A stretch of DNA of 30,865 nucleotides from a virus, in the IMG/VR virus record IMGVR_UViG_3300044731_001860, positions 1-30,865 of that record. One strand, given 5' to 3'. The notes under the pieces were generated by a model that worked only from the letters and a program-made list of their open reading frames with translations, did no database searches and was not told the DNA's origin. Shown here piece after piece: positions 14,876-22,485 of the stretch; position 1 is the first letter of the stretch, and every line of letters begins with the position of its first letter. Made by a program: the position numbers and the translations under genes.

Positions 14876-17800
14876 TTGAATATATTTGATAAGCTCAGCT
14901 ATGCGCTGAAAAAAATTAAAAGTAGTGACCGTGGTAGTCGCATACGCTTTCGTAAAGGGGCTTGGATATTAGTTCCAGCTTTTTCGATAGCCATGTTTAT
15001 GCCGGTAGCTACACCAGCCCAAGCACTGTCCCCGGTTTTTGAGTCAACTGCGGCGGCAAAAGTAACCCTAGGTTCGTTGGCAAGCCGAACCCAATGCAAG
15101 GTTCTGGGCAAGCAGGGGATTGGTCCATACACGATGACTGGCACCGACTCCGCATCCAATAGTTCCTACTCCTATGTAACCGACAAGAACTACACGCGAG
15201 AACAGCAGTTGTACGAAGGCCAGGAAGCGACTACCCAGAACCTGTCCTACTCAACATCTACAGGAGAAGCATATGGTGGACGTAGTGGAGTAATTCGTCT
15301 CTTCTCTTCTGGCACTATTTCCTATGGCAATACTTGTGATAGTCATGGAACATACGGTTCGGCGTTTGGGCCAGAGATATGGACCGAGCCGTTTCCTGCC
15401 ACGGCAAATCAATCAATTTCTTTTGACTGGGCCGCCGCTGGTGGTGGTGACGACTACGAAGCATACGGGTACTTGGTTGAGGTTTCTGCAAGTGGGAACT
15501 CATACGACTATGGCTCCAGTGCTACTTCAACTTTGGTTTCATATGGACGCGGGCAAAACCAAGGTTGGGTTACGTCTAGCGGCATAGTCCCATCTACTGG
15601 TTATTACAGATTTAGGTTCGTTAATGGTTCCTATGACGCAACGGGCGGTCAAGTCCTTGGTGCATCAATGTATATCGACTCAGCAATATCTGTAGCCAGC
15701 GCAAACACTATTACCTTCGCTCAGCCTGCCGACATAGTTACCTCTTCGTCAAACCAGACATTTACTGTCTCAGCCACTGCCACTTCTGGACTGTCGGTTA
15801 CTTTTACATCCAGCACTACAGGCAAATGCACCGTTGGCTCGTCAACTGATAGTGGTGGAACTTCAACTGCAACGGTGACGGTTTTGGCTAGTCAAACAGG
15901 AACTTGCACCATCTCCGCAAACAGTTCTTCTAATAACTCATATGTATCAGCAGCCACGGTGAGCCAGTCGTTTACTCTACTTGCAGGGGCCACTGCTCCA
16001 ACAACATCTGGCGGAACATCAATGTCTGGAACTGTTGAGTATGGAGAAACTCTGACCGCAGTTGATGGAACCTGGGGTGACGGTGGCTCTGCTGTAACTG
16101 CGACAACCTATCAGTGGCAATCCTGTACTCCCTCTTCGTGCACATGGACAAATATATCTGGCGCAACATCCTCAACATACGTGGTTGGTTCGGGTGATGT
16201 TGCAAAACAAATACGAGTAGCCGTAACCAAAACAAACTCAATTGGTTCACTAACGGCAAACTCGGCTGCGTCAATCACGGTTCCAGCCCCAACATCTGTC
16301 ATTGTTGAAAATCTCTCAGATACCTCTGACTCTGGTTCTTTACGTTGGGCCATCACTACAGCAAACGCTTCAGCCACTATTAACACGATTACCTTTGCTC
16401 CAGGAAACACTGGAACAATCACCCTTACTTCTGACCTGCCCGCAATTACTGATGACATAACAATCACTGGCACAGGAATGGCTACGACGATTATTGATGG
16501 CAACAATTTGTACCGAGCAATTTATAACAATGGCTCAAGAACGATTGTTATTGAGGACATGACATTCAAACAAGGTAAAAATGTGTCATGGAACGGTGGT
16601 CTGATTTACAACGCCTCCGGAACAATGACGTTCAATCGTATAAAGATTTCCAATCATTCATCGTGGGCTTTCTACCAAGGCGGCGGTGGAGTGACCACAT
16701 TCAATAATTCTCAATTCACCAATAATGGTTATGCAATTACCTCTGACCACGGCAACACACCTGATGCCCTAAGCCTTACGGACACAGATTACTCAAATCG
16801 TATTTATGTGAACGATTCTACGTTTACATCAAATACTTATGGTATTCGTACCGAGCGCTTTGTCAAAATAAATAACAGCCAGTTCACAGGCAACACACAG
16901 GTTGGCGCATATTTGGGAGGGCTCAACCGTCAGCAAGTTCTAAATTCAACATTTACTTCAAACGGTGTTGGCGTGTACTTTTCGTCATGGATTCCGACAA
17001 GTTGGGCGGTTGGCGCTGGTAACCAAACGGTTTCAGGTAATACATTCAATGGCAACACCACAGCTATTCAGTTTGCAAATAATTGGAATAACGGCTCGTC
17101 CGTGTACAACGGAGTAAGTGCAAACTCTTTCTCCACAGCCAGTGGAAACACATTTGGCACTACTGCGCAAAACACAAACAATTTCTCGGGCTCTGGGTAT
17201 GTGGAGTCCAACAACACAATCACTGCGGCTTATCTTAATCCAGTCACAAACTTGACTGCCGTTGCAAACTCAGATGGCAGTGTTGACCTTGATTGGGATG
17301 CGTCGGCGGCAAGTAATGCTTCTATCTATGGTTACTCAGTTAGTTTCTACGACCTGACCGTAATCGGTGGAGCAACATCTGGTGGTTGGGGAGTTTGGAC
17401 TAATCAAGGAACCAACTACTCGTTGAGCACTGGGATGTTCTCTGGTAGCAATCCTGTCACGACTGGATACGGACCCGTTCGTTTCGGCATCAAAGCAATG
17501 ACGGCTGGGTGTGCTGGGGTTGGAACTGGTAGTTGCACCTATGGTCCTGAAGTAACCGTTGATGCAACTGTTCTTGACCCGACAACCACTTCATCTACTA
17601 CTACAACTACGACCAGTACGACTGTCGCTCCTGTCGTCGTGACTCCCCCAAGCGGTACAACAGTGCCACTCCCGCAATACCCAGAGCCTGAAACAGAATC
17701 CACAACAGTGCCGCTTCCCGTAGAAACAGGAACTGGAATTGAATTACCAACAGAGACAATTCCAGAATACTCAGAACCAATTGGAATAGACCCAACAGAA

Positions 17801-19291
17801 CCCGAAACGGTAGTAATAATAATTCCACCAGATGATTATACCGTCGTTGATATAGAAGACAACGAGCCAATCACGACAGTCATATTGGACAATATCCTAG
17901 AAAATACGTTTACTACTGATATTGAGGCTGACGAGGTTGGCGCTGTTCTTGACACACTCCTCGGCGCAGAACTTACCAACACCCAGTTTGACAATGTCCT
18001 AGAAGCCGTCTTCACCGAAGATGTTTCGGCAGATGTATTCACCGAAGCACTAACGACAATGCTGGATGCAGACATCACCAGCGCACAGTTGACGGCAGTT
18101 TTGGATTCAGCATTCTCCGAAGATACTTCTGCTGAGAACATAGTTTCGGCTTTAGAATCAATCTTTGATGGTCCGCTTAGTTCTGGCGACCTAGACACAG
18201 TTATGGCAGCCGTATTTGACGAAGATATATCGGTTGCGGACACTATGACCGTACTTGGAGACTTGCTTGAAACAAACCTGAGCATGTCAGAAACAGAAGC
18301 AATCTTTGACAGCGTGTTTGACAGCGACCTTTCCGATGCAGAAACTATTGACCTCATCGTTGATGTATTGGCAGACGAACTCACCTCAGAGTTGTTGAAC
18401 ACTGTTCTTGGTGCGGTCTTTGACGAAGAAGTAAGCAACGAGGTTTTGATTGAAACCTTTACTGCTGTCTTGGGTAACGAACTAGATGCTGAATCGGTCG
18501 GAGTCATCGTAGATGTGTTGGAATCCGACACAATTACAAATGACCAAGTATCACAAGTCGTTGACTTGATCACAGGTCAAGAGGGTGGCATCGAAGCAGG
18601 TCAGTCAGCTGAACTTTCGGCAAGTCCTAAGGTTCTAGAAAGCATAACCCCAGATCAAGCTACAGAAGTGTTTGCTGCCCTAGATGTGACAAACGTGACT
18701 CCAGAGCAAGAAGCCCAATTGGCAGAAGCTCTTACTAATGCACCAAACGATATTAAAGAAGCCCTTGAAGAAGAGGTTGACATCTATGGAGAAGGCTTTG
18801 ATGACTATGTTGCCGTTGGTTCCCAGGTCGACGTAGGAGCCCGTAGAACACTTATAGCTGCCACTACAGCTGTTGCTGCGATAACAGCAGCTGGGGCTGC
18901 TACAGGCGGTCCTGGAGGCTCTGGAGGCAATTCTGGAGGAGGGAACTCTAACGGTCCTAGCGGTACTAACAACAACGTAGCTAAAAAGAATGAAGAAGAA
19001 GAAATGGCTGGAGAGATTGCCGGCCCAGGAGATGATGAAGATAGTAATTTTACAAAAAATAGTATATTTAAATATTATATCAAGGAGGGTATAGAGATGA
19101 GAGAATTTAATTGGTTAGGTTTTGGTAAGAAATTGTGGGATATAACTGCTGGTCTTGCATTTACATTTGCAGGTAGCGTAGTTGTTTACTACACACTTTC
19201 TGGAACAACCCAAACGATTGCCTTAGCCTCAACAATAACTGCCTGTGTGGTACATTACGCACACCAGTTACTTAAAAACGACGAGGACTAA
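14876..19291 (+). CDS. giant secreted beta-helix and repeat surface protein
   Basis: A 1471-residue protein with TTG start, AAGGGG upstream. An extended signal peptide ends at about residue 50 (MFMPVATPAQA-LS). Ig-like segments follow (about 270-470), then a right-handed beta-helix region (about 473-780; begins NLSDTSDSGSLRWAITTAN), a fibronectin-III-like domain, a poly-Thr linker (about 903-925), and six and a half 34-residue repeats (about 1005-1230, unit like DNVLEAVFTEDVSAD). Near 1323-1341 is a hydrophobic segment, followed by a Gly/Ser/Asn linker. Host-attachment, adhesion or glycan binding is suggested. GC-richer codon use than its neighbours suggests acquisition from a cellular actinobacterium. 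The last 65 residues look like a separate gene fused in frame. Confidence 0.85.
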   Translation: MNIFDKLSYALKKIKSSDRGSRIRFRKGAWILVPAFSIAMFMPVATPAQALSPVFESTAAAKVTLGSLASRTQCKVLGKQGIGPYTMTGTDSASNSSYSYVTDKNYTREQQLYEGQEATTQNLSYSTSTGEAYGGRSGVIRLFSSGTISYGNTCDSHGTYGSAFGPEIWTEPFPATANQSISFDWAAAGGGDDYEAYGYLVEVSASGNSYDYGSSATSTLVSYGRGQNQGWVTSSGIVPSTGYYRFRFVNGSYDATGGQVLGASMYIDSAISVASANTITFAQPADIVTSSSNQTFTVSATATSGLSVTFTSSTTGKCTVGSSTDSGGTSTATVTVLASQTGTCTISANSSSNNSYVSAATVSQSFTLLAGATAPTTSGGTSMSGTVEYGETLTAVDGTWGDGGSAVTATTYQWQSCTPSSCTWTNISGATSSTYVVGSGDVAKQIRVAVTKTNSIGSLTANSAASITVPAPTSVIVENLSDTSDSGSLRWAITTANASATINTITFAPGNTGTITLTSDLPAITDDITITGTGMATTIIDGNNLYRAIYNNGSRTIVIEDMTFKQGKNVSWNGGLIYNASGTMTFNRIKISNHSSWAFYQGGGGVTTFNNSQFTNNGYAITSDHGNTPDALSLTDTDYSNRIYVNDSTFTSNTYGIRTERFVKINNSQFTGNTQVGAYLGGLNRQQVLNSTFTSNGVGVYFSSWIPTSWAVGAGNQTVSGNTFNGNTTAIQFANNWNNGSSVYNGVSANSFSTASGNTFGTTAQNTNNFSGSGYVESNNTITAAYLNPVTNLTAVANSDGSVDLDWDASAASNASIYGYSVSFYDLTVIGGATSGGWGVWTNQGTNYSLSTGMFSGSNPVTTGYGPVRFGIKAMTAGCAGVGTGSCTYGPEVTVDATVLDPTTTSSTTTTTTSTTVAPVVVTPPSGTTVPLPQYPEPETESTTVPLPVETGTGIELPTETIPEYSEPIGIDPTEPETVVIIIPPDDYTVVDIEDNEPITTVILDNILENTFTTDIEADEVGAVLDTLLGAELTNTQFDNVLEAVFTEDVSADVFTEALTTMLDADITSAQLTAVLDSAFSEDTSAENIVSALESIFDGPLSSGDLDTVMAAVFDEDISVADTMTVLGDLLETNLSMSETEAIFDSVFDSDLSDAETIDLIVDVLADELTSELLNTVLGAVFDEEVSNEVLIETFTAVLGNELDAESVGVIVDVLESDTITNDQVSQVVDLITGQEGGIEAGQSAELSASPKVLESITPDQATEVFAALDVTNVTPEQEAQLAEALTNAPNDIKEALEEEVDIYGEGFDDYVAVGSQVDVGARRTLIAATTAVAAITAAGAATGGPGGSGGNSGGGNSNGPSGTNNNVAKKNEEEEMAGEIAGPGDDEDSNFTKNSIFKYYIKEGIEMREFNWLGFGKKLWDITAGLAFTFAGSVVVYYTLSGTTQTIALASTITACVVHYAHQLLKNDED
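17888..18571 (+). repeat. 34-residue acidic repeats in the surface protein
   Basis: Six full 102-bp units and one partial unit encode acidic helical repeats with a recurring VLDxxFxEDxS core (AVFTEDVSAD, SAFSEDTSAE, AVFDEDISVA, SVFDSDLSDA, AVFDEEVSNE). DNA identity between units is low, so the repeat is old. Confidence 0.8.
19097..19291 (+). CDS. nested in-frame small membrane protein (possible independent start)
   Basis: AAGGAGG lies 8 nt before ATG 19097, the best ribosome site in the window, within and in frame with the giant gene. The 64-residue product starts MREFNWLGFGKKLWDI and has two hydrophobic segments (GLAFTFAGSVVVYYTL and TIALASTITACVVHYA), holin-like in size. The 60 nt before it are AT-rich and look intergenic. 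It is most likely a separate small membrane protein whose upstream neighbour lost its stop, or it is made from both starts. Confidence 0.6.
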   Translation: MREFNWLGFGKKLWDITAGLAFTFAGSVVVYYTLSGTTQTIALASTITACVVHYAHQLLKNDED

Positions 19292-19293
19292 TT

Positions 19294-19452
19294 ATGAGCA
19301 GACTCCTGCTTGATAAAGAAGATGTTAAATTGGCTAGTATTAAAACCTCTGTGGAATTTTTACTAGCTGAAATGACAAAACAAAATAGGGAATTATTTAC
19401 TCATCGAGAATTAGAAGACATGTTACTCGACATATATAATTTAGCTAAATAA
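19294..19452 (+). CDS. hypothetical small protein
   Basis: A 52-residue frame begins MSRLLLDKEDVKLASIK, 2 nt after the preceding stop. It is a mostly helical, charged sequence (FTHRELEDMLLDIYNLAK). No family recognised. The following 105 nt hold no gene, only an AT-rich stretch with the imperfect palindrome CCCT-ATA-AGGG. Confidence 0.6.
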   Translation: MSRLLLDKEDVKLASIKTSVEFLLAEMTKQNRELFTHRELEDMLLDIYNLAK

Positions 19453-19540
19453 TTTCTGGCCAGGGAAAAAAGTCTCAAAACAGAAAAGGGCCTCAAAATT
19501 TTTTTCCAATTTTACCCTATAAGGGAATTTTAAAAAGAAA

Positions 19541-19558
19541 TGTGATAATATAGAAATA
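19541..19558 (+). promoter_or_regulatory. extended -10 promoter for a leaderless start
   Basis: TGT-GATAAT (or the overlapping TAATAT) ends 6-8 nt before the ATG at 19558, matching the layout at 6259, 10463 and 11464. No ribosome site. Confidence 0.5.
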
Positions 19559-20154
19559 TGGTTTTAATCAAAAATCCTTCACACGACTACATCTATGACG
19601 GCTATGAAGACGTAATGGTAGAAACAGAAGACGTTAAGAATATATATGTTTATGAAAATTTTATCTCTTCAGAAGATTTGTTAAAAATAAACGATTATAT
19701 ACAATCGGGTATATTTACCTCCGACGCAGTCCATGAGTTTCCTTATGAAACATTGGATTTTACGAATAATGAAGAAATCGTGTCTATAATAAAAATTTAT
19801 CGAGATAAGGCAGCTTTGCTTCTTGAAGAAGTGTTTGACTGCAAAGTCGCATTATCTGAAATAGCTGGTTTAACTAAATTCAAAACTGGCGATAATTTGA
19901 ACGAACACGCAGACAAGGTTTGCGCATCTTGGAGAGATCTTAGTACTTCTTTATATTACAATGAAGATTTTGAGGGTGGAGAATTATACTTTAGTCAGTA
20001 TGATGTGACCTTTAAGCCAAAAGCTGGCATGATGATATACTTCCCTGCTGGAGCAAACTATCAGCATAGAGTTAATTATGTGACTAGCGGAACACGTTAT
20101 GCTACTACCACTTTTTGGAAAGTAGAAAAATGGAATGGAATTCAATATTCTTAA
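19558..20154 (+). CDS. prolyl-4-hydroxylase-like Fe(II)/2-oxoglutarate oxygenase
   Basis: This 198-residue protein has the P4H-type core: H117-A-D119 in NLNEHADKVC, SLYYNEDFEGGELYF, PKAGMMIYFPA, distal His170 and Arg180 in YQHRVNYVTSGTRYATTTFW. Length and motifs match the small 2OG oxygenases common in cyanophages and other aquatic phages. It hydroxylates an unknown protein or small molecule. It is the third 2-oxoglutarate oxygenase in the window and stands alone, convergent with the minus-strand cluster that follows. Confidence 0.9.
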   Translation: MVLIKNPSHDYIYDGYEDVMVETEDVKNIYVYENFISSEDLLKINDYIQSGIFTSDAVHEFPYETLDFTNNEEIVSIIKIYRDKAALLLEEVFDCKVALSEIAGLTKFKTGDNLNEHADKVCASWRDLSTSLYYNEDFEGGELYFSQYDVTFKPKAGMMIYFPAGANYQHRVNYVTSGTRYATTTFWKVEKWNGIQYS

Positions 20155-20165
20155 TTAAAGAATAT

Positions 20166-20804
20166 TTAACGAACCCAAATTCCTAGGCGTTCTGATTCTT
20201 CACCGTTATCACTAATAAAGTGATACCCTTCTCTGATTAGATGGGTGTAATGAAAGTCGATATCAAAGTTTTCTGGGTGTTCGTCTTTCCAAACTGGGAT
20301 CATTGACGAGTTGCCATATGAAAAATCTGAATTTCCACGAAGATGAATTTCAATAAGATTTCCATCAATAAATTCACAATTAATTTTATTGTACCTAAGT
20401 GGAATTAAGCCCATGAATTGTGGTAGTGGGTGTGTTTTGTCAGTTTTTTCCCAATAAGTAAATCTACTGTATGGACGTGTTTTATGTTTTGTGCCAACAA
20501 CTGATAAAATTGGCTCATACTTAACATAATCAATACTTATGTGTTCTCCACTAAATATTTCTGACCAGAATTCACCCGGGTGGAGGTGAAGAGTATCTTG
20601 TTCAATATATTCAACACGGGCTTTTTCACCCATGCCCTCAATATTAATTACTGGTCTTACAAAGTAGTTTCCAGGACTTGGTACTGGTGTTCCACGTGGT
20701 CCACATAAGTGACCAGCTTTTTTGGCAACAATCAATTTATCAAAAATCCAAAGATCTTCCAAAGCACAGTTATTCCATGCAATCATTTCTGGAGATAAAT
20801 TCAT
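20166..20804 (-). CDS. conserved phage protein of unknown function
   Basis: A 212-residue protein begins MNLSPEMIAWNNCALEDLWI. It contains KAGHLCGPRGTPVPSPGNYF, VRPVINIEGMGEKARVEYIE, HPGEFWSEIFSGEHISIDYV and INCEFIDGNLIEIHLRGN. The alternating strands and late E-x-H-L-R segment resemble an ATP-grasp-like or carboxylate-ligase fold, but I cannot confirm this. Similar unannotated proteins occur in aquatic phages (from memory). It starts 3 nt after the upstream gene's stop on the minus strand. Confidence 0.75.
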   Translation of the reverse strand: MNLSPEMIAWNNCALEDLWIFDKLIVAKKAGHLCGPRGTPVPSPGNYFVRPVINIEGMGEKARVEYIEQDTLHLHPGEFWSEIFSGEHISIDYVKYEPILSVVGTKHKTRPYSRFTYWEKTDKTHPLPQFMGLIPLRYNKINCEFIDGNLIEIHLRGNSDFSYGNSSMIPVWKDEHPENFDIDFHYTHLIREGYHFISDNGEESERLGIWVR

Positions 20805-20807
20805 TAA

Positions 20808-21089
20808 TTACTCTTCGTCGTCAGGAATTCCATTTCCATTTCTATCTTCTTTATTGCCACCAGTTGAAATCATTAATCCAGCTAGTGTTCCAGTAATAAA
20901 TGTCGCAATGCTGGACAAAACACTAAAAAACATTTTGTCATTTTCTGCTTGAGCACCAATTGGCTGTGTAACAAATACAAGAGCGTAAATAACTCCAATA
21001 GTTGTAAGGGTTAAAACGGTTGCCATAACGCAACCAACCACAAACTTAAGTCGAGCATCAAGTTCTGCTGGTGTTAAACGTTTTTTCAT
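20808..21089 (-). CDS. two-TM holin-like membrane protein
   Basis: A 93-residue protein begins MKKRLTPAELDARLKF; the frame extends upstream to 21377 but that part overlaps two good genes. Transmembrane segments are FVVGCVMATVLTLTTIGVIY and FFSVLSSIATFITGTLAGLM, with an acidic C-terminal tail (NKEDRNGNGIPDDEE) resembling a calcium-binding loop. Size and topology suit a holin or membrane accessory protein. It sits in a cluster with another small membrane protein and a lipoprotein. Confidence 0.75.
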   Translation of the reverse strand: MKKRLTPAELDARLKFVVGCVMATVLTLTTIGVIYALVFVTQPIGAQAENDKMFFSVLSSIATFITGTLAGLMISTGGNKEDRNGNGIPDDEE

Positions 21090-21295
21090 GGGGCGACTAT
21101 CTCCTGTGTTGTTGTTGTTTCGTTTGGATTGAATCCAAGTAAAGTTTCTGTGCAGTTTCCATCTACCAAGCACAACGGGGGAATGCATTCTGGTGCTTCC
21201 CAGTTTTCTGGGTCCTGACAAGAGTATCTGTATTCTCCATCGTATCCACATGCGGATAAAATCAAAATTCCAAATGCTAGGACGACTTTCTTCAT
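21086..21295 (-). CDS. small phage lipoprotein
   Basis: This 69-residue protein has a classic lipobox: MKKVVLAFGILILSAC-G, with Cys16 as the lipidation site. The mature part is Cys/Pro-rich (YSCQDPENWEAPECIPPLC). Similar lipoproteins are common in aquatic phages (from memory). It overlaps both neighbours by 4 nt, forming a membrane-protein operon. It could act in superinfection exclusion or lysis as an outer-face partner; unproven. Confidence 0.8.
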   Translation of the reverse strand: MKKVVLAFGILILSACGYDGEYRYSCQDPENWEAPECIPPLCLVDGNCTETLLGFNPNETTTTQEIVAP

Positions 21296-21549
21296 TTTGC
21301 ATCTGCGGCTTTTTTAGCGCTCTTATCCACACCATTAAATACTTGATTAATTTCTGCAACCGATAATTTACCGTCATCTAAAAACGCTCTAGACAAGCCT
21401 TCTACAACAGTAGCTACACCAGCAATTCCAGCCATAAAGATAGCTTTCCATAGTGGTACACCAGCTATAGTTCCTGCACCAATTACTCCAAGGCCAGAAG
21501 CTGCAAAAGTGGCCACAATACGCATTATTATATTTTTAACTTGTTCCAT
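21292..21549 (-). CDS. actinophage holin-like membrane protein
   Basis: An 85-residue protein begins MEQVKNIIMRIVATFAASGL and contains two hydrophobic segments (FAASGLGVIGAGTIAGVPLW, AIFMAGIAGVATVVEGLS) followed by FLDDGKLSVAEINQVF and a Lys-rich tail. This layout is familiar from small membrane proteins near actinophage lysis genes. A GGAGGG ribosome site lies upstream. Holin function is inferred. Confidence 0.75.
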   Translation of the reverse strand: MEQVKNIIMRIVATFAASGLGVIGAGTIAGVPLWKAIFMAGIAGVATVVEGLSRAFLDDGKLSVAEINQVFNGVDKSAKKAADAK

Positions 21550-21624
21550 AAAATCCCTCCAGATGTGATAACCCTAATAGTAATCAAGACTTTGGAGCAC
21601 TTCATGCATTGGTCAAAAATAGCT

Positions 21625-21774
21625 CTATTTGTTAGTTGGTTCAACGCCCACTGACTTTAAAAAGTTGTCTTCTTTTTCCCACAAATCTTTAAAAAATACA
21701 TCATAATCAATAAGTTCAGGATCATAAACATATTCTTCTGGTTTTTCAGGATCGTAAAAATTTTCTTGATTCAC
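21625..21774 (-). CDS. small acidic protein (GTG start)
   Basis: A 49-residue frame begins with GTG (VNQENFYDPEKPEEYVYD) after an AAGGAG ribosome site 6 nt upstream. The ORF extends to 21909 but that part overlaps the ferredoxin gene. It is acidic and aromatic-rich. Unknown function; a possible partner of the adjacent ferredoxin. Confidence 0.6.
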   Translation of the reverse strand: MNQENFYDPEKPEEYVYDPELIDYDVFFKDLWEKEDNFLKSVGVEPTNK

Positions 21775-21784
21775 AATATACTCC

Positions 21785-22030
21785 TTATGGTTCGATAAAG
21801 ATGCACTCACCAGGGCATTCTTCGGCGGCTTCAATGACGTCAGGAAGTCTTTCGTCTGCGAAAGATGCCATTCCCTCTGCTCCCTCCGGGTTCCCCACAG
21901 CGGCCGCATAAATCTTGTCTCCTTCTTTTACATACGCAAGACCATCCGGCATCATGTGGAATACATCTGGTGCTATCTCCGCGCATAGTCCATCTCCAGT
22001 GCATAAGTCTTGGTCAATCCATACTCTCAT
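21785..22030 (-). CDS. ferredoxin (3Fe-4S/4Fe-4S actinobacterial type)
   Basis: An 81-residue protein has C10-x5-C16 (LCTGDGLCAEIAPDVF) and C72-P-x2-C76 (AAEECPGECIFIEP), the pattern of actinobacterial single-cluster ferredoxins that feed cytochrome P450s and oxygenases. The insertion GNPEGAEGMASFADERL separates the halves. GC content is higher than its neighbours, suggesting host origin. Its start overlaps the preceding stop (TAATG). It could supply electrons to the diiron protein at 27.1 kb or to host enzymes during infection (inference). Confidence 0.9.
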   Translation of the reverse strand: MRVWIDQDLCTGDGLCAEIAPDVFHMMPDGLAYVKEGDKIYAAAVGNPEGAEGMASFADERLPDVIEAAEECPGECIFIEP

Positions 22031-22419
22031 TACTCACCGTCTTCCTCTTCGTTATCTTCGTCATCTTGAGATGATCCCACAACTCCATCGGGTATAGCCG
22101 CTAATCTGCAATATCCACCAGATTCAATTTTTTGTTTAACAATTTTACAAACTGATGCTGATTCATGAAGAATGCAATTTTCGCAACGTACTCCAATTTC
22201 ATAGTTATCGTTTTCAGACTTAGGAACATACCCTACCCAAATCCCATTACCATCATTGTCTGAAAGCTTGCCGTATTTTTTGGCAATTGCCAATAAAGAG
22301 TCAGCAAATTCTCTCTCAGCTGGAGCGACTGTTCCTGGCATACGCTCACTTTTTGCTTCTTTGATATTTTTAACTACGGATTTTTGGTAATTTACATCTG
22401 AAAGCCAATAATTTTGCAT
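22030..22419 (-). CDS. four-Cys phage protein, HiPIP-like pattern
   Basis: A 129-residue protein starts MQNYWLSDVNYQKSVV after AAGGAG (upstream extension to 22473 lacks a ribosome site). The middle part has VRCENCILHES, SVCKIVKQKIES and GGYCRL: C-x2-C-x8-C-x12-C, similar to the cluster ligands of high-potential iron-sulfur proteins and to a Cys module in some phage proteins. The C-terminus is acidic. It is coupled to the ferredoxin gene. Fe-S or zinc binding is likely; function unknown. Confidence 0.7.
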   Translation of the reverse strand: MQNYWLSDVNYQKSVVKNIKEAKSERMPGTVAPAEREFADSLLAIAKKYGKLSDNDGNGIWVGYVPKSENDNYEIGVRCENCILHESASVCKIVKQKIESGGYCRLAAIPDGVVGSSQDDEDNEEEDGE

Positions 22420-22451
22420 GTTTAATCTCCTTATGGATAATCTAATAGTAC

Positions 22452-22457
22452 TATAAT
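22452..22457 (+). promoter_or_regulatory. -10 box in divergent promoter region
   Basis: TATAAT lies about 28 nt upstream of the ATG at 22486, which has its own AAAGGA ribosome site. The complement holds TATAGT/TACTAT for the divergent gene starting at 22419. No clear -35. Confidence 0.5.
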
Positions 22458-22485
22458 AATAGACTTTTTGCAAAAAGGATTTTTT

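Noticed and set aside
17836-18573. 245-residue minus-strand frame inside the surface-protein gene
   Set aside because: It is the antisense shadow of the acidic repeats, Ser-rich, without ribosome site or promoter.
20808-21377. Full 189-residue frame as one protein
   Set aside because: The upstream half overlaps a good lipoprotein gene and has shadow-like composition; MKKRLTPAEL at 21089 is the sensible start.
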